DNA of 64,000 nucleotides from Pseudomonadales bacterium (GCA_024234855.1 JACKNN010000004.1:1-64000); one strand, 5' to 3'; counted from the first letter of the stretch, positions 1 through 10,201 are shown. Notes: generated by a model not told the origin, from the sequence alone. Made by a program: numbers and translations.

Positions 1-284
1 CCACCTGCCGCGACAACGTCAGGCCGCTTTGATTTTGCAATTATTACCCTGACCTTTAGTTTGTTCTTATGAGCATAATCCAGGTTCTGCTGGAATTCTT
101 TATTCCCTAGACCGCTCCAACGTGAAGTTCGATCAACATAGGTGATCGTGTCTTTGCTACGCTTCTCAAAGAACTGGTCCCAAAGGCTTACGACCAGCTC
201 ACCATTTTCATTGATTGCTGAAACTGACCACTGCACATTATTTTGCTTCGCCTTGAAACTGGCAAATGCTTCTGAGATTAGCAT
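1..284 (-). CDS. Unknown protein, partial (runs off left edge)
   Basis: An open minus-strand frame begins at an ATG (282-284) and continues without a stop to the window edge, giving about 94 residues. It reads MLISEAFASFKAKQ... with a conserved-looking stretch SLWDQFFEKRSKDTITYVD followed by RTSRWSG. The amino-acid composition is that of a soluble protein and there is no signal peptide. I do not recognise the family. The frame has no stop over 284 bases in a fairly AT-rich stretch and codes plausible protein, unlike the opposite-strand frame at 142-342. The gene lies divergent from the tandem TetR gene, so both would share the 285-573 intergenic region. The C-terminal part is outside the window. 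Confidence 0.55.
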   Translation of the reverse strand, partial: MLISEAFASFKAKQNNVQWSVSAINENGELVVSLWDQFFEKRSKDTITYVDRTSRWSGLGNKEFQQNLDYAHKNKLKVRVIIAKSKRPDVVAAG

Positions 285-419
285 ACCCCTACCTGTTTTC
301 TTAATCCTGTGCCCATGCGAAACACTCAAACCCGACCAATGATCGAAGCCCGCTCTTAACCTGTGGTTATATAGACTACCGCGATATAATAGTTAGTCTG
401 CCAGGCTACTCCAAGAAAA

Positions 420-470
420 TTAACCCACTCTATTTTCCTTAACCCACCTCATTAATTGGTTAACCCACTT
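420..470. repeat. Three direct repeats TTAACCCAC at two-turn spacing
   Basis: TTAACCCAC begins at 420, 439 and 460, so copies are spaced 19 and 21 bp, close to two helical turns. They lie in the AT-rich 289-bp intergenic region between the left-edge gene and the double TetR gene. Regular same-face spacing suggests a protein-binding array (inference). The rest of 285-573 holds no coding frame that I can support. Confidence 0.4.
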
Positions 471-542
471 AATTGTTCTTCCTCAGCAAGTGGCTCACGG
501 TGGAGCCAGCTCTATAGACAACGACAAAAATAATACTTAAAG

Positions 543-556
543 TTCTAATCTTAGAA
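543..556. promoter_or_regulatory. Inverted repeat before the double TetR gene (putative operator)
   Basis: TTCTAA-TC-TTAGAA is a perfect 6-bp inverted repeat ending 17 bp upstream of the start codon at 574. TetR-family regulators commonly bind short palindromes overlapping their own promoter, so autoregulation is a reasonable inference. No binding evidence exists here. Confidence 0.4.
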
Positions 557-573
557 TAGCTGGTAGGTCCAAT

Positions 574-1863
574 ATGACCGAAGACAGACATTCCGCCCCG
601 GGGGCACCGCCGTCACCGTTTGATCGCACAATACAGCACGACGCCAAACGCCTGGCGATACTGTCCCAGGCCGCGCGGCTGTTCAATTATAAGGGCGCGC
701 GCGCCACGACTTTAAAGGATATTGCGGAAAACCTGGGGCTGACCAAAACCAGCCTCTATTACTATGTAAAGACCAAGGAAGAGCTCATCCACCAGTGCTA
801 TATGGCCGCGCTGGACTTTCACCACGGGATTCTCGACCAGGTAGAGGCGCGCCATAGCTCGCCATCGGAGCGGCTCTCGTCCTATTTTTCCCTGCAGTTC
901 GACAACTGGCAGGCCGCGCTGGAAGGGCGTGGGCCCCACATTGCCGCACTGCTGGAGATCGCCTCCCTGCGTGGCAGCCATCGCCAGGAGGTTGAAAGCC
1001 AGTACATCGCGATGTTCAAGCGGCTGCGGCAGTATTTGCGGGACGGTATTGCCGACGGTTCATTCCGCCGGCTCGAGCCCACCGCCACAACCCGCGCGCT
1101 ACTGGGGTCAATCGACTGGGCTTTTTCATGGCTGCACAAGATACCCGCCGATCAACTCGACGCCGTCGCGGCAAAGGCAATCGACATCCTCGCACATGGC
1201 CTGTACGGCGGCAAAGGGGAATACGTGCCAACCGCCGTCAACGTATATGACCCGGTCGATCGTCAACTGGAAGGTTTTGACAGGGCGCAGCAAAAGCGCC
1301 TGAAGCAGGACGCGTTCTACAAGACCGGCACCTGGCTGTTCAACCGGAAAGGGTTCGACGGCACCTCCCTGGACGAAATCGCCGAACAACTGCATGTGTC
1401 CAAGGGCGCATTTTATTACCATATCCGCAACAAGGAGGACCTGCTGTACAACTGCTACAGTCGCTCCATAGACATCATCGAAGACATTCACAAACAGGCC
1501 GCCCGCGCCCACAATACCGGACTCGAAAAGGTGGAACAGACCTGCCGGCGGATCTTCTACTTCCAGAATTCCAGTGAAGGCCCCCTGATCCGTTACAGCT
1601 CCATCACCGCCCTTCCCATGGTGCGCCGGCGCGAGATTCTCGATCGCACCGATGCCAACAGTGAGTGCTTTGGCAACTTTCTGCGCGAAGGCATGGAAGA
1701 CGGCAGCGTGCGACGGATCGATACGTTCATTGCACAGAATCTCATTGCCGGTGCGGTGAACGCCTCCATGGAATTGAGCCTGTGGCGAAAAATAGACGAT
1801 ATAGATGCCGCCGCCATCGACTATTTCGATATCTTCTTCAACGGCTTGTTGCCAGGCCAGTAA
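574..1863 (+). CDS. Tandem (double-domain) TetR-family transcriptional regulator
   Basis: This 429-residue protein contains two complete TetR-type DNA-binding heads. The first spans about residues 27-73 (ATTLKDIAENLGLTKTSLYYY) and the second about 245-293 (TSLDEIAEQLHVSKGAFYYH). Each is followed by a helical ligand-binding-type region of about 130-150 residues. Ordinary TetR proteins are around 200 residues with one head and act as homodimers, so this looks like a covalent pseudo-dimer made by duplication and divergence. It sits 30 bp upstream of tesB in the same orientation and could control acyl-CoA metabolism genes nearby (inference). The ATG at 574 is preceded by a palindrome at 543-556. 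The family call is secure; the ligand is unknown. Confidence 0.85.
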   Translation: MTEDRHSAPGAPPSPFDRTIQHDAKRLAILSQAARLFNYKGARATTLKDIAENLGLTKTSLYYYVKTKEELIHQCYMAALDFHHGILDQVEARHSSPSERLSSYFSLQFDNWQAALEGRGPHIAALLEIASLRGSHRQEVESQYIAMFKRLRQYLRDGIADGSFRRLEPTATTRALLGSIDWAFSWLHKIPADQLDAVAAKAIDILAHGLYGGKGEYVPTAVNVYDPVDRQLEGFDRAQQKRLKQDAFYKTGTWLFNRKGFDGTSLDEIAEQLHVSKGAFYYHIRNKEDLLYNCYSRSIDIIEDIHKQAARAHNTGLEKVEQTCRRIFYFQNSSEGPLIRYSSITALPMVRRREILDRTDANSECFGNFLREGMEDGSVRRIDTFIAQNLIAGAVNASMELSLWRKIDDIDAAAIDYFDIFFNGLLPGQ

Positions 1864-1893
1864 CCCCCTGTTTGTACATCCGGAGATAACCCT

Positions 1894-2748
1894 TTGCCCA
1901 CCAATCTGGAAAAGCTGCTCCAATACCTGGAAGTCGATGCGATCGACAAATACCTGTTCATTGGTAAAAGTCCGAAGCGACCCGCCAGGATTTTCGGCGG
2001 GCAGGTACTCGCCCAGTCGCTCAATGCGGCTATCAGAACAGTACCGCACGATCGTATGGCGCACTCGCTGCACGGTTACTTCCTGCGCCCCGGAGACCCG
2101 CTAAAGCAGATTGTGTATGAGGTTGACCCCATCCGCGACGGCAGGAGTTTTACCACCAGGCGGGTGGTTGCCAAGCAGGACGGCTGCGCCATTTTCAATA
2201 CCGCCGTGTCATTCCAGATCCCCGAGGAGGGGCTGTCGCACCAGAGCACCATGCCGGACGTGCCGCCGCCGGAGGCACTGGAGTCGGAGCAGAAGGAACT
2301 CGCAAAACTGGCGAAACAGTACCCGGACCGGATCCAGACATGGAATTTCGGTCCCATTGAGCGGCGGCGCGTACTGGCTCGCGACCGCATCAATCCGCAG
2401 CCACAGGAACCGGTGCAGCACATCTGGTTCAAGGTCAGGGGCGACGTGGGCGCTGATCCCCGGCGCCACCAGACACTGCTGGCCTACATCTCCGATTTCG
2501 GCCTGCTGGGCACCGCGTTGTACCCCCACCCGTATGCGCCGCACAGCCGGCGTATCCAGGAAGCGAGCCTGGACCATGCGCTGTGGTTTCATCGCCCGTT
2601 TCGCGTGGATGACTACCTGCTCTACAGCCTGGACAGCCCGAACAGCGCCGCCGGCCGCGGCTTCAGCCGGGGCAGTTTTTACAGCCGCGATGGCGTACTG
2701 GTGGCGTCCTCGGCCCAGGAGGCCCTGCTGCGCCTCAGGACAGACTAG
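1894..2748 (+). CDS. tesB: Acyl-CoA thioesterase II
   Basis: A 284-residue protein of normal TesB length with the double hot-dog arrangement. The N-terminal half has the RIFGGQVLAQSLNAA stretch and the C-terminal half has DHALWFHRPFRVDDYLLY and a terminal SSAQEALLRL. It hydrolyses acyl-CoA to free fatty acid and CoA in the cytoplasm. The start is TTG at 1894, supported by an upstream CGGAGA (1881-1886) and by the expected N-terminus (TNLEKLLQYL). The gene follows the double TetR gene by 30 bp and ends with a 4-bp convergent overlap with the SixA-like gene. Function is confident from family similarity; the preferred substrate cannot be told. Confidence 0.9.
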   Translation: MPTNLEKLLQYLEVDAIDKYLFIGKSPKRPARIFGGQVLAQSLNAAIRTVPHDRMAHSLHGYFLRPGDPLKQIVYEVDPIRDGRSFTTRRVVAKQDGCAIFNTAVSFQIPEEGLSHQSTMPDVPPPEALESEQKELAKLAKQYPDRIQTWNFGPIERRRVLARDRINPQPQEPVQHIWFKVRGDVGADPRRHQTLLAYISDFGLLGTALYPHPYAPHSRRIQEASLDHALWFHRPFRVDDYLLYSLDSPNSAAGRGFSRGSFYSRDGVLVASSAQEALLRLRTD

Positions 2749-3296
2749 TTCACCAACGTGCTCATCTGCGCGCCGAGCGCGACCAGTTCCAGGCCATTGC
2801 CACCGTAGCGCAAGTGGGTGATGGAACCATTGTCGGGCCAGCAGCACAGGGTTGTCGCTGAACCGGTGAGCTGGCCCACCACCGCGTTGATGACCAGGAA
2901 GTGGGTAAACACAACGGCCGGGGTGTCCAGCGCGAGCAGGCGCCGGGTGGCCTGCTCGCGCCAGCTGTGCAATTGCGCGGGCTGTTGATCCCAACGCTGC
3001 TGCATAAACTGCCGCAACCAGGCCTGGCGCTCGGCCAGCGGTACCGGTGCCTGTATCTCCCGAAACGCCTCGTCGACCTGCACCGCCAGCCCGAGCTCAC
3101 CGGCCAGCGGCGCCGCCGTCTCAAGGGTGCGCGCCAGCGGGCTGCTGATCAGCTGGACCGCATCGGCAGCGACCACAGCCTGCAGGGCCCGGGCCGCGGC
3201 GCGCGCCTGCTCCTGCCCCAGGGCACTGAGTCCGGGGTCGGGAGCCTGGGCCCAGCTCGCCGCCGCCTCTCCATGCCGTACCAGATAAATATCCAT
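2745..3296 (-). CDS. SixA-like histidine phosphatase
   Basis: A 183-residue member of the histidine phosphatase (phosphoglycerate mutase-like) superfamily. The N-terminus MDIYLVRHGEA carries the catalytic RHG motif, with His8 the expected phospho-acceptor. A later SSPLARTLETA segment supplies the second conserved arginine, and VVFTHFLVIN gives the second catalytic histidine. Size and start resemble SixA-type phosphohistidine phosphatases, but the substrate cannot be assigned. It lies 16 bp downstream of a second histidine phosphatase and aceK on the same strand, so the three probably form one transcript. Its 3' end overlaps tesB by 4 bp on the opposite strand. Confidence 0.8.
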   Translation of the reverse strand: MDIYLVRHGEAAASWAQAPDPGLSALGQEQARAAARALQAVVAADAVQLISSPLARTLETAAPLAGELGLAVQVDEAFREIQAPVPLAERQAWLRQFMQQRWDQQPAQLHSWREQATRRLLALDTPAVVFTHFLVINAVVGQLTGSATTLCCWPDNGSITHLRYGGNGLELVALGAQMSTLVN

Positions 3297-3312
3297 AAAA
3301 AATGCCGCTTTC

Positions 3313-4020
3313 TCAGCGGTAGGTCACAAGATTCTCGGCCGTCCTTGCACCGAGTAACTGCAGCCACGAACGATCATTGAAATAGGACAGCGAGGTCTTG
3401 CTGCCACTGTAGAAAATCTGGGTGACGGAGCAATTGAATACCGGCTCATAGAACTGGTAGGTCTGCTCCCCGGAAAGGCCCAGCACCTGGGCAACCAGGG
3501 TCGCAATGGTGCCACCGGAAGTAAACACGCCCAGCGTCCTGCCGCTGCCCTGGGTGGCCATCAACTCCTGCAGTGCGGCCCGTACCCCGCCGGAATAATC
3601 GGCCCAGCTTTGAATCCGCGACTCATCGCACTGCGCTGACACCCAGTAGTTGAACACCGCGTCTATGACCTTCTGGTAATCCTTGCTGGAACTCAGGCCC
3701 CGCTCAACGAGCTTGCTCACGCCGGGGTCTCGCGCCGTCACCTTTGGCAGCAGGTATTTCAACTGCTCGTCGTTATTGATCTCATTGAATCGCGGGTCGA
3801 TATGGTGAGGCACCTCCCGCGGCTGACTGGCCATGGCCAGTTGCGCGGTCTGGCGCTGGCGCAACAGGTTGCCGCTGATTGCCGCATCCAGCGTGATTCC
3901 GCTGTCGCGCAGGTAGTGACCCAATAGTGTCGCCTGCCGCTCACCCAGGGGCGAGAGCCTGTCATAATCGTCCGCGCCGAAGGAGGCCTGGCCGTGGCGG
4001 AATAGATAGATCGTGGCCAT
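3313..4020 (-). CDS. Histidine phosphatase family protein
   Basis: A 235-residue protein beginning MATIYLFRHGQASFG, with the RHG catalytic motif at residues 8-10. It has the LSPLGERQATLLGHYL segment and a C-terminal GVFTSGGTIATL region, where a GG replaces the GH seen in classic phosphoglycerate-mutase-like enzymes. That substitution makes full catalytic competence uncertain. Its start codon overlaps the aceK stop (TAATG), indicating translational coupling. It belongs to the same superfamily as the downstream SixA-like gene but is clearly diverged from it. Substrate unknown. Confidence 0.75.
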   Translation of the reverse strand: MATIYLFRHGQASFGADDYDRLSPLGERQATLLGHYLRDSGITLDAAISGNLLRQRQTAQLAMASQPREVPHHIDPRFNEINNDEQLKYLLPKVTARDPGVSKLVERGLSSSKDYQKVIDAVFNYWVSAQCDESRIQSWADYSGGVRAALQELMATQGSGRTLGVFTSGGTIATLVAQVLGLSGEQTYQFYEPVFNCSVTQIFYSGSKTSLSYFNDRSWLQLLGARTAENLVTYR

Positions 4021-5762
4021 TACGCGCGCGCCACCACGGCGCTGGCGCCACGGTCGAACCGCAGCTTGCGCCGGTAGGGAAAAAAATCCTCGATGAAACC
4101 GTCGCGAATACGCTGCTGCAGGCGCTGCCAGAACGCCGCCTCGTAAATATCGCTGTGCAGGCGGTCGAACACTTTTCTCGCCCGCTGGTTGCCTGAGAAG
4201 AACAGGCGGAACTCTTCCGGGAAAATATCGTTTGGCCCGACCGTATACCAGGGCTTGCTGGACAGCTCCTCCGCCTCGGTACGGGGCGCGGGAATCGTAC
4301 GAAAATTGCAGTCCACCAATGGCACTATTTCGTCGTAGTCATAAAACACAACGCGGCCGTGGCGGGTTACACCGAAGTTTTTCAGCAACATGTCGCCCGG
4401 GAATATATTGGCGGCGGCAAGCTGCTTGATGGCATTGCCGTATTCATCCATCACATCCTGCACCTGTTCGTCGGTGGCATCGTGCAGGTAGAGGTTCAGC
4501 GGCGTCATCCGCCGCTCAACGTAAACGTGCTTTATCACCAGCGCCTTGCCGTGCTCCTCGATAACCGAGGGCGCGACCTTGTGCAACTCCTCCATCAACT
4601 CGTCGGAAAACCGCTCCCGCGCAAATGCCAGGTTATTGAACTCCTGGGTATCGGCCATGCGCCCGGCCCGGTCCGCACGCTTTACCAGACGGTATTTCTC
4701 CCTCACCTGCTCGCGTGTCATCTCCTTGGGCGGGGTAAACCTGTCCTTGATGATCTTGAACACGAAATCATAGGACGGCATGGTGAACACGCACATGACC
4801 ATTCCCTTGATTCCGGGTGCAATCATGAACTGGTCAGTGGTCTTTTCCATATGCCGGTAAGCGCAGCGGTGGTAGTAGGTTTTGCCGTGCTTGTTATAGC
4901 CCATGGAGCTGTAGATCTCGGAGATGGGCTTGGCCGGCATCAACTGCTGCAGGAACAAGACATACTGGGAGGGAATACTGGCGTCCACCAGGAAATAGGA
5001 ACGGGTAAAACTGAACAGGACGCTGACCTTGTCGGAGCCGAACAGGACAGTGTCTACGTACACCCCGCCGACCTCATTGTTCAGGATAGGCAGAATAAAC
5101 GGTATTGAGTTGCTGCCCGTCACTATGCGGCCGACTATGTAAGCGCCCTTATTGCGGTAAAAATGGTGCTTTAACACCTGGAATTTCACGTCACCCCGCG
5201 TGAGGTCAAAGCGTGGGGCCAGGTAGGTTTTCACCACGCTGTCGATATTGCGAATATCCCTGGCCTTGTCCTCGTAGGGAATGCTGAAGGCGTAGTCGTC
5301 CAGCAATTGCTCAAGCAGGGCGGGTAGCGAGGCATCCAGGTGATAGTTGTTATACACCTTGCTGACGTCGGCCGGTGGCATATCGCCGTGGGGAGAAAAG
5401 ACGAACACGTACTCGTTGCGGATTTTACGGTGTTTGAACACAGCGCCGTAGACCGAGTTAAAAAAGGTCTCGGCGATCTCGAAATTGTCGTGGCCTTCGA
5501 TCTGCCTGGAAAAGGCCCCGCGCGCCGCGCGCCAGAAATCCAGGTCGTGCAGGTGCTCGCCGGCGATCAACTCGACGTATTCGTTCACTCTGCTGGTGTG
5601 AACCTTATAGAGGTCTATGCGCCTGGCAGAGGCCTGCTGAATTCCATGCCAGTCGGCGTTTTCAAACCATGATTTGGCCGCCAGCGTGATATTCTGGAAC
5701 TCGGCAAAATACGATTCGAACCCGTTGAGTATGGTTCGCGCGAAACGCTCTCTCCTTTCCAC
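4020..5762 (-). CDS. aceK: Isocitrate dehydrogenase kinase/phosphatase
   Basis: The 580-residue length matches AceK (about 578). It contains the family-specific ATP-binding segment APGIKGMVMCVFTMPSYDFV, the VYVERRMTPLNLYL motif and the catalytic-loop region with YDYDEI. AceK reversibly phosphorylates isocitrate dehydrogenase and so diverts isocitrate into the glyoxylate shunt during growth on acetate or fatty acids. This fits the surrounding thioesterase and acyl-CoA dehydrogenase genes. It is not next to aceA or aceB here. The stop overlaps the start of the downstream histidine phosphatase by one base. It lies 30 bp downstream of the SDR gene. Confidence 0.95.
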   Translation of the reverse strand: MERRERFARTILNGFESYFAEFQNITLAAKSWFENADWHGIQQASARRIDLYKVHTSRVNEYVELIAGEHLHDLDFWRAARGAFSRQIEGHDNFEIAETFFNSVYGAVFKHRKIRNEYVFVFSPHGDMPPADVSKVYNNYHLDASLPALLEQLLDDYAFSIPYEDKARDIRNIDSVVKTYLAPRFDLTRGDVKFQVLKHHFYRNKGAYIVGRIVTGSNSIPFILPILNNEVGGVYVDTVLFGSDKVSVLFSFTRSYFLVDASIPSQYVLFLQQLMPAKPISEIYSSMGYNKHGKTYYHRCAYRHMEKTTDQFMIAPGIKGMVMCVFTMPSYDFVFKIIKDRFTPPKEMTREQVREKYRLVKRADRAGRMADTQEFNNLAFARERFSDELMEELHKVAPSVIEEHGKALVIKHVYVERRMTPLNLYLHDATDEQVQDVMDEYGNAIKQLAAANIFPGDMLLKNFGVTRHGRVVFYDYDEIVPLVDCNFRTIPAPRTEAEELSSKPWYTVGPNDIFPEEFRLFFSGNQRARKVFDRLHSDIYEAAFWQRLQQRIRDGFIEDFFPYRRKLRFDRGASAVVARA

Positions 5763-5792
5763 CTGGTCCAGGTTTCCCCTGTTATACGAATC

Positions 5793-6590
5793 TTACTTCT
5801 GTGGAAAGCCGAATCGGTTGCGCAACTTGCGCATACCACCCAGCCAGCGGTCATAATCTTCAGCCTTGCGCTGGCGGTATTGCGCCACCTCCTTGTGCGG
5901 GAGGATCAAAAACTGGCGCGCCGCCAGGCCAGCGACCACCTCATCGGCCACCTGCTCGGGGGTCATGATACCGTCTACAGCGGCGGTCCCGCCATCGCCG
6001 TCACCGGCGCCCAGGACCATTCGGGTGGCAACTGCCTGCGGGCACAGTACCGAAACCCCTATACCATCGTCGCCATGGGTGATGGCCAGGGATTCGGCGA
6101 AACCGATGGCGGCATGCTTGGTGGTGGAATAGGCGGCATCGCCCACCTGGCTGAGCAGGCCGGCGGCAGAGGCTGTGTTTAAAAAATAGCCGGCGCCGCG
6201 GGCCAGCATCCCAGGCAAACAGGCCCGGGCCGCGTAGACGTGCGACATCACATGGATCTCCCACATGGCCTGCCAGGTAGCATTGGGCGCTGAGGTGGCC
6301 CACCAGGGCTCGCCATCCATGGCGATTATGCCGGCATTGCTGCAAAACAGGTCAACGGCGCCGTGGCGTTTCTCCACTGCCGCCACCATGGCCTGGATCC
6401 GGCTCTCGTCGCGCACGTCCAGGCCACAGGCATCACCACCAACCGCGGCGGCAACCGCACCGGCACTGTCCTGCTCGAGGTCGGCGACGATAATCTTCGC
6501 TGCACCCTCGGCGTGAAAGCGCTCACACAGCGCCTTGCCGATGCCGTTGCCCCCGCCAGTGACGACGACAACCTTGTCGCGCACGTTCAC
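5793..6590 (-). CDS. SDR-family NAD(P)-dependent oxidoreductase
   Basis: A 265-residue classical short-chain dehydrogenase. The Rossmann motif TGGGNGIGKA is at about residues 11-20, the NAG motif at 85-87, and the catalytic Ser141, Tyr154 and Lys158 (YSTTK) are all present. Classical SDRs interconvert alcohols and ketones; the substrate cannot be assigned. It starts with GTG at 6588-6590, overlapping the stop of the upstream LLM oxidoreductase (TAGTG), so the two are translationally coupled. It is downstream of two acyl-CoA dehydrogenases on the same strand, consistent with a role in breakdown of a lipid or hydrophobic compound (inference). Confidence 0.85.
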   Translation of the reverse strand: MNVRDKVVVVTGGGNGIGKALCERFHAEGAAKIIVADLEQDSAGAVAAAVGGDACGLDVRDESRIQAMVAAVEKRHGAVDLFCSNAGIIAMDGEPWWATSAPNATWQAMWEIHVMSHVYAARACLPGMLARGAGYFLNTASAAGLLSQVGDAAYSTTKHAAIGFAESLAITHGDDGIGVSVLCPQAVATRMVLGAGDGDGGTAAVDGIMTPEQVADEVVAGLAARQFLILPHKEVAQYRQRKAEDYDRWLGGMRKLRNRFGFPQK

Positions 6591-7630
6591 TACAGCAGCT
6601 CTTTGGCGAAGAGCTCCAGTACCACCGGATCCTGCACGCTGAGCATCATGGTGCCCACTTCACCGCGTTTGCCCGCTTCTTTCCAGGGCGCCAGCCGCTC
6701 CACTATCCTGGCCGCCGGACCGATCAGCGAGACATCATCCAGCAGCTCATTCGGCACCAGTGCCTCGGCCTCGGCCTTCTTACCGGACAGGTACAGGTCC
6801 TGTATACGCAGGGCAACATCTCCATAACCGAGCCGGGTTGTGTAATCGGTGTAAAAGTTCTTGCCCTTGGCGCCCATGCCGCCGATATACAGCGCCAGCC
6901 AGGGGCGCAGGGCATTGTAGGCCGCGTCCAGGTCATCGTTCAGCATGACCATGACGAAGGGCGCCACATCGAAATTGGCCAGTGACTTGCCGTTGCCGGC
7001 TTTCGCAAAGCCCGCATCCAGATGATCGCCGAGCACGTGGTACTTGTCGGGATCCATCCACACCGGGAATACACCGTCGGCCACTTCCGCCGCGCAGCGC
7101 AGACCCGCGGGCGTGATGGAGGCCGTGTAGATAGGGATGTCCGGGTTGCCCTGCAGAATCGATTTCAGCGGCTTGCCCAGCCCCGTGGTGCCCGGCCCCG
7201 TGAGCGGCAGCTGGTAGATCTCGCCGTCAAATTCCACCGGCCCCTCACGCGCCATGATCTTGCGCATGATCTGGATATACTCCCTGGTGCGCGTCACCGG
7301 CTTGCCGTAGGGCACACCGTGCCAACCCTCTACCACCTGGGGGCCCGAGGCGCCCAGGCCGACGATAAAACGCCCGCCGGACAACTGGTCCAGGGACATT
7401 GAGGTCATCGCGCACATGGCGGGGCTGCGCGCCGGCATCTGCATAATGGCCGTGCCCACCTTGATTTTCGTCGTCTGGGCGAGCACCCAGGCCGCGGCGG
7501 TGACAGCGTCGTTGCCGTAAGCCTCGGCAGTCCACACCGAGTCGTATCCCATCGACTCGGCTTGCCTGATCAGGTCGATGGGAATGTGAATTTGTTTGCC
7601 GGAATAGCCCAGCAGAAAGCCCAGTTTCAT
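6590..7630 (-). CDS. LLM-class flavin/F420-dependent oxidoreductase (Rv3520c-like)
   Basis: A 346-residue luciferase-like monooxygenase-fold protein. It begins MKLGFLLGYSGKQ and includes TAEAYGNDAVTAAAWVLAQT and the FIVGLGASGPQVVEGWHG segment, which resembles the Rv3520c-type subfamily. Proteins of this superfamily use FMN or coenzyme F420; the sequence alone does not settle which. The TIM-barrel core appears complete. It is coupled to the SDR downstream and lies about 40 bp downstream of an acyl-CoA dehydrogenase in the same orientation, suggesting one catabolic operon. Substrate unknown. Confidence 0.8.
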   Translation of the reverse strand: MKLGFLLGYSGKQIHIPIDLIRQAESMGYDSVWTAEAYGNDAVTAAAWVLAQTTKIKVGTAIMQMPARSPAMCAMTSMSLDQLSGGRFIVGLGASGPQVVEGWHGVPYGKPVTRTREYIQIMRKIMAREGPVEFDGEIYQLPLTGPGTTGLGKPLKSILQGNPDIPIYTASITPAGLRCAAEVADGVFPVWMDPDKYHVLGDHLDAGFAKAGNGKSLANFDVAPFVMVMLNDDLDAAYNALRPWLALYIGGMGAKGKNFYTDYTTRLGYGDVALRIQDLYLSGKKAEAEALVPNELLDDVSLIGPAARIVERLAPWKEAGKRGEVGTMMLSVQDPVVLELFAKELL

Positions 7631-7669
7631 AGTGATTCTCCAGTTATTGCCGGTCGAATAAGGCCCGGC

Positions 7670-8818
7670 TTACTCATTGTAGGTGTTATAGCGCAAGGCG
7701 TTGAATCGCGCCTGGTGAAAGTCACCGTTGCCGAAGGTGGTGTTGATCATCATCAGGCGCTTGGCATAATGCCCGATATCCAGTTCGTCGGTGATGCCCA
7801 TGCCACCATGCAGTTGAATGGCTTCACCAAAGACCAGCTTGCCGGCTCGATCGACCATTACCTTGAGGGCGTGGACGGTGGCCGCGGGGTCTTCATTGCC
7901 GTCGGTCAGGGCACACACCGCGCGGTAGAGCAGGGACCTGGTTTGCTCGCAAGCCATAAAGGTGTCCACCATACGGTGCTGCAAAGCCTGGAAACTGCCA
8001 ATTGTCACGCCGAACTGCTTACGGGTCCTGGTGTACTCCAGGGTCTTGGCGTTCAGTTGTTCCATGATACCCAGGGCTTCCGCGGCCACGGCCATAGTGG
8101 CCTGCATCACCACTGCCTGCATCAGGGCAAAGCCCTGGTCCAGTTCCCCTACCCGATTGGCGGCGGGTACCACCACGCTTTTCATTACCAGGTTCGCCAC
8201 CAACTGGCCGTCCATCATCCGATAGCCCAGTTTCTCCACACCGGGGCTATTCATCGACAGCAGAAACAGGCTGATACCGCTTTCTTCGCTCTGCTGGCCG
8301 CTGGTGCGCGCCGATACGATCACGTGATCGGCATTGGCGCCGTTGAACACCACCACCTTTTCACCGTCCAGGCGATAACCGCCATCGACGGCTGAGGCGC
8401 TCGTCAGCACATCGGCCAGCTCGTAGCGGCTCTGGCGTTCCAGGTAGGCAAACGCGCCCTGGCACTTCCCCTCGATGATTTGCGGAATATACTCGGCCTG
8501 AAGTGCTGCGCTCCCACCGTTTTGCAACAGGCCCCCGAACAACAGGGTCGTCGCCAGGTAGGGTTCGAGCACCAGGCCCCTGCCCAGCTGCTCCATCACC
8601 AGCATCACGTCGACGGCACTGCCGCCAAAACCGCCGTGCTCCTCGGCAAAGGGTATTGAGAGCCAGCCCAGTTCCGCAAACGTGCTCCAGTGTTCGGCGC
8701 TCATGGCCGTATCGGATTGGGCGATGCGTTGGCGCTCATCAAAACTGTAATCATCCTGGATAAAGCGGGCGACGCTGTCGCGCAACATGACCTGCTCTTG
8801 CGTAAATTCAAAATTCAT
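7670..8818 (-). CDS. Acyl-CoA dehydrogenase family protein (subunit 1)
   Basis: A 382-residue FAD-dependent acyl-CoA dehydrogenase fold. It contains an N-terminal helical domain, a central beta domain with GEKVVVFNGANADHVIVSAR, and a C-terminal helical domain with IQLHGGMGITDELDIGHYAKRL, the FAD-contacting motif of the family. It is located 36 bp downstream of a second, more canonical acyl-CoA dehydrogenase. Adjacent unequal pairs of this type are known to form heteromeric dehydrogenases acting on bulky CoA esters such as sterol side chains. Applying that here is an inference. The pair precedes LLM and SDR genes in one likely operon. Confidence 0.88.
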   Translation of the reverse strand: MNFEFTQEQVMLRDSVARFIQDDYSFDERQRIAQSDTAMSAEHWSTFAELGWLSIPFAEEHGGFGGSAVDVMLVMEQLGRGLVLEPYLATTLLFGGLLQNGGSAALQAEYIPQIIEGKCQGAFAYLERQSRYELADVLTSASAVDGGYRLDGEKVVVFNGANADHVIVSARTSGQQSEESGISLFLLSMNSPGVEKLGYRMMDGQLVANLVMKSVVVPAANRVGELDQGFALMQAVVMQATMAVAAEALGIMEQLNAKTLEYTRTRKQFGVTIGSFQALQHRMVDTFMACEQTRSLLYRAVCALTDGNEDPAATVHALKVMVDRAGKLVFGEAIQLHGGMGITDELDIGHYAKRLMMINTTFGNGDFHQARFNALRYNTYNE

Positions 8819-8854
8819 TCAGCTTACCTCTATGTTCCCGGCCCCAATTGCTGC

Positions 8855-10039
<1,185 letters not shown>

Positions 10040-10201
10040 AGTGTTTACCTCTTGGGTGAGGGTTTGGTATGAGGGTTGACCGGCAAGGGCGCTGCCGTTC
10101 CGGTTTGACCCTGGAGTATGTTTTTCATTTCCAGGGCACGTACCTTAGCGATTCTGCGCCCACAAAACAAGGTTTGCGACTGCCGCGCAGGCGCGCGGAA
10201 A

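Noticed and set aside
142..342. 66-residue plus-strand frame at the left end
   Set aside because: Opposite to a better open frame reaching the window edge; Cys/Leu-rich composition typical of a shadow.
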